Assembly: GCF_000721265.1 (NCBI RefSeq)
Contig: NZ_JOFZ01000011.1
Location: 248,001 to 312,000 of the forward strand
Direction of reading: 5' to 3'
From: Streptomyces sp. NRRL F-5126
GTDB taxonomy: Bacteria > Actinomycetota > Actinomycetes > Streptomycetales > Streptomycetaceae
Length of the DNA: 64,000 nucleotides
The notes beneath the pieces are model-generated. The model had not been told where the DNA came from, searched no databases, and saw nothing but the letters and a program-made list of their open reading frames with translations. Each line of letters starts with the position of its first letter. The stretch's first letter is position 1. Of the stretch, positions 63,101-64,000 are shown piece by piece. The translations under genes were made by a program, and so were the position numbers.

Positions 63101-63241
63101 GGCGATCCGCCGACGCGCCGCCCGTTGCGCGAGCTGGGCAACGGGCCGACGGATCTGGCGCTGCTCGCCAGTGCCATGGACCGGGCGGCGCGTTCCATCG
63201 CGGCGGCCCCGGTCGCCCCGCTCTCGCCCGTGCACCCCTGA
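60155..63241 (+). CDS. FHA domain plus FtsK/SpoIIIE (EccC-like) ATPase protein with Arg in its P-loop
   Basis: 1028 aa from ATG 60155. The N-terminus contains a beta-rich stretch with LTVLAAGRACDVLVTAPAGTALAAV, then an FHA domain (VIGRSAEADVPLDDPDVSRLHCAV to DLGSTNGTTLDGAPV, about residues 95-165). A low-complexity Gly/Ala/Pro linker (about 200-330) follows. The FtsK-like part has PRARLVGLARSVVAQLAALHPPSELEIALITTD and VEGPPGSGRTELLRALAASLA, where Walker A Lys is Arg (near residue 721). Walker B-like LLLVDGAGG and VLVDDLDAL follow. It may be a type VII/ATPase-like machine or a regulatory pseudo-ATPase. The adjacent PkaA/PkaB genes make a phospho-Thr link plausible. Confidence 0.85.
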   Translation: MQIRLTVLAAGRACDVLVTAPAGTALAAVASGLVTSVLGPDAPGAAALYADGVRLDAQRAALGDPPLVDGAVLSLGAPAADEGLTRGAPAQLRVVAGPDAGGVHLLHGGRVVIGRSAEADVPLDDPDVSRLHCAVTLAADGAVAVADLGSTNGTTLDGAPVGSSRVPLPPGAALRLGESTVTLAVGEREAALATVPDGEGHLRVTPGDARAADAGVHAGADPRELGGERLGAAPRRVPAAAPGSGLPHAPGGTGQDGGHAFGGPQAQAGHGHPEGGSSGPSHPSGPAIASEVPHVPGQRDGTQDDAASGRRRGLGAWARRFGGGAGRGETHVGVPLQRGGERPAGRTPLDSTWPDAAELLLTALAPGPRLWERGPSHPQALVVRLGTADRPDRHAPVTVGLLEAGSLGLAGPRARLVGLARSVVAQLAALHPPSELEIALITTDRALGVEQRRADWGWLGWLPHARPGHGQDCRLLLAYDREQAAARAAELSRRLDEGPLGPGWASAEPGAVEAAARRHTGQRTLLVVDGDPGSAALRETTARLAQAGPAAGIHVLCLAETPAASAVSSVTATYDAACAASLPFRECGAVALLSGDVAGALRVLRTAPGQPVGDGRGTVAVVDAVSAAWAERFGRALAPLRTTVAAAGPRPAAELPRTARLLDELGLARATPASLLAGWARAADAGQECAVVLGAGPRGPVAADLVREGPHLLVEGPPGSGRTELLRALAASLAAGARPDDLGLLLVDGAGGMRGEGLAALTELPHVTEHLVASDPVRMRAFAQALGGELKRRAELLGPLSFAQWHEARQAGDAREERGEQQPGDAPLSATRTLRLRPGGQRPGQDVRRAPSPLPRLAVLVDDLDALAAPALGSPGRPAAGSVMRALQAIARDGERLGVHLLAASGAHDRTASTELARTVRLRAVLDAPPTAPAPEDPTPGRGRLVGPDGGATPFQAGRVTGRIPRTATRRPTVAPLEWERMGDPPTRRPLRELGNGPTDLALLASAMDRAARSIAAAPVAPLSPVHP

Positions 63242-63482
63242 CCGGCGGGACCGGGCGCCGGCATCCACTCAACCCTCAAGGCTTTACCGTGTGTTGGTTG
63301 CCGGTCCTGGAGCGTTACGAGCGCATCACGATCACCGCGTACGGCTCGGTGACGCTCTTGCCTGTCATGAACACCCGGCGTAGGACTGGTCCGCACGGAA
63401 CGTGGCGGCGCCGGCACGTCGGGCGGTGGTGCCTGTTCCGAGCGTGGATCCACACGCGCACGGGAGAGACGGGGATGCAGCG
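63242..63482 (+). other. region upstream of the solute-binding lipoprotein gene
   Basis: 241 bp, likely the promoter of the ABC-transporter operon that runs off the right edge. The palindrome-like GGACTGGTCC near 63379 is short. I do not see a convincing dre or other operator. Confidence 0.45.
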
Positions 63483-64000
63483 ATGCGCACAACTCGTACG
63501 GCAGGCAAGGATCTTGCGCACAGACCGCTGGGCGTCCGGGCGGCGGTGGCACTCGTCGCCGTCGGCGCGGCGGCACTCGCGGGATGCGGCGGCTCCGGCT
63601 CGGGCGGCAGCGCGTCTGACGGCGGGGCGTCGGGCGGCGGGGCGAGCGCGTCGTCCGGGCAGAGCGGCAGCGGGCTGCACCTGCCGAAACTGACCGGCCA
63701 GAAGATCGAGGTGGCCGCGGTGTGGACGGGCCCAGAGCAGGCCAACTTCACCAAGGTCCTCGACGCGTTCGAGAAGCGCACAGGCGCCACGGTGACGTTC
63801 GTGCCCGCCCAGGATCCCATCATCAACTTTCTCGGCACGAAGATCGCCGGCGGCAGCCCGCCCGACGTGGCCATGCTCCCCCAGGTCGGGGCCATCGACC
63901 AGGCGGTGGCGAAGAAGTGGGCGAAGCCCGTGGGTGCCGCGGCCAAGGCCGAGCTGGCGAAGAACTACAGCAAGGGCTGGCAGGACCTCGGCGCGGTGGA
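63483..64000 (+). CDS. ABC-transporter extracellular solute-binding lipoprotein, partial
   Basis: The frame opens at ATG 63483 and is still open at the window edge (172 residues seen, of about 430-450 expected). A basic n-region, hydrophobic core (VRAAVALVAVGAAALAGC) and lipobox LAGC mark a lipoprotein. A Gly/Ser linker leads to the family-1 binding-protein start (KIEVAAVWTGPEQANFTKVLDAFEKRTGATVTFVP, then GSPPDVAMLPQVGAIDQAV). It likely binds a sugar or oligosaccharide; permease genes would follow outside the window. Confidence 0.9.
   Translation, partial: MRTTRTAGKDLAHRPLGVRAAVALVAVGAAALAGCGGSGSGGSASDGGASGGGASASSGQSGSGLHLPKLTGQKIEVAAVWTGPEQANFTKVLDAFEKRTGATVTFVPAQDPIINFLGTKIAGGSPPDVAMLPQVGAIDQAVAKKWAKPVGAAAKAELAKNYSKGWQDLGAV

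Noticed and set aside
58154..63268. 1704-codon minus-strand open frame covering kinase and FHA-FtsK region
   Set aside because: Only the part up to 59797 has kinase motifs; the remainder is the antisense shadow of the plus-strand FHA-FtsK gene caused by GC bias.

Overview
The window is a 64 kb piece of a high-GC actinobacterial chromosome, almost certainly Streptomyces or a close relative. The evidence is strong G/C third-position bias, many GTG and a few TTG starts behind GGAGG-type ribosome sites, an XRE-DUF5753/DUF397 gene pair, an actinobacterial tmRNA tag ending in ALAA, matAB, and a core gene order (hppD, murA, hupA, malic enzyme, helD-like, sigU/anti-sigma, matBA, ssrA-smpB, ftsEX, prfB, two Ser/Thr kinases) that matches the S. 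coelicolor chromosome as I remember it. That synteny is recollection, not a search.

Layout. 0-12.4 kb: hppD (cut by the left edge) divergent from an Lrp/AsnC regulator with a paired palindromic operator; a secreted GH65 enzyme with a C-terminal discoidin-like domain; a Lon/YlbL-type membrane protease lacking a PDZ domain; an IclR regulator whose stop codon lies in a 13-bp tandem repeat; an SF2 helicase; an MFS exporter divergent from an S9 peptidase. 12.4-26.6 kb: an accessory-looking block with two overlapping paralogous lipoproteins, a DUF2236 (Lcp-like) oxygenase plus polyprenyl diphosphate synthase plus small helical protein, a YdeI-like gene flanked by 42-nt imperfect direct repeats, an XRE/DUF397 pair, and a visibly lower-GC type VII secretion (ESX-like) substrate/mycosin cluster with no EccC ATPase beside it. 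26.8-32.1 kb: a three-gene molybdenum-hydroxylase operon with two oddities: the large subunit lacks the conserved catalytic Glu motif, and the [2Fe-2S] subunit carries an extension of about 490 low-complexity residues.

32.4-44.9 kb: GH20 hexosaminidase with a dre-like (DasR) site, DUF3039, YqgE, murA, hupA, an ACT-domain malic enzyme, a HelD-like RNA-polymerase-recycling helicase, an ECF sigma/zinc anti-sigma pair, and a HemD-like uroporphyrinogen-III synthase. 44.9-49.5 kb: matA-matB and a translationally coupled acyltransferase, predicted to build a surface polysaccharide. 49.9-56.6 kb: ssrA (tmRNA), smpB, an S41 protease, ftsX, ftsE, a 64-aa zinc-ribbon membrane protein, a collagen-like sortase substrate, and prfB. 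56.7-64 kb: kinases PkaB-like and PkaA-like, a divergent FHA-FtsK/EccC-like ATPase with an Arg in its P-loop and a PafBC/RecA-NDp-like DNA-damage promoter, and the start of an ABC solute-binding lipoprotein cut by the right edge.

Starts were moved inward from the longest possible reading frame wherever a ribosome site, family length or translational coupling favoured it; each case is stated in the entry. The two edge genes (hppD and the solute-binding lipoprotein) are partial.
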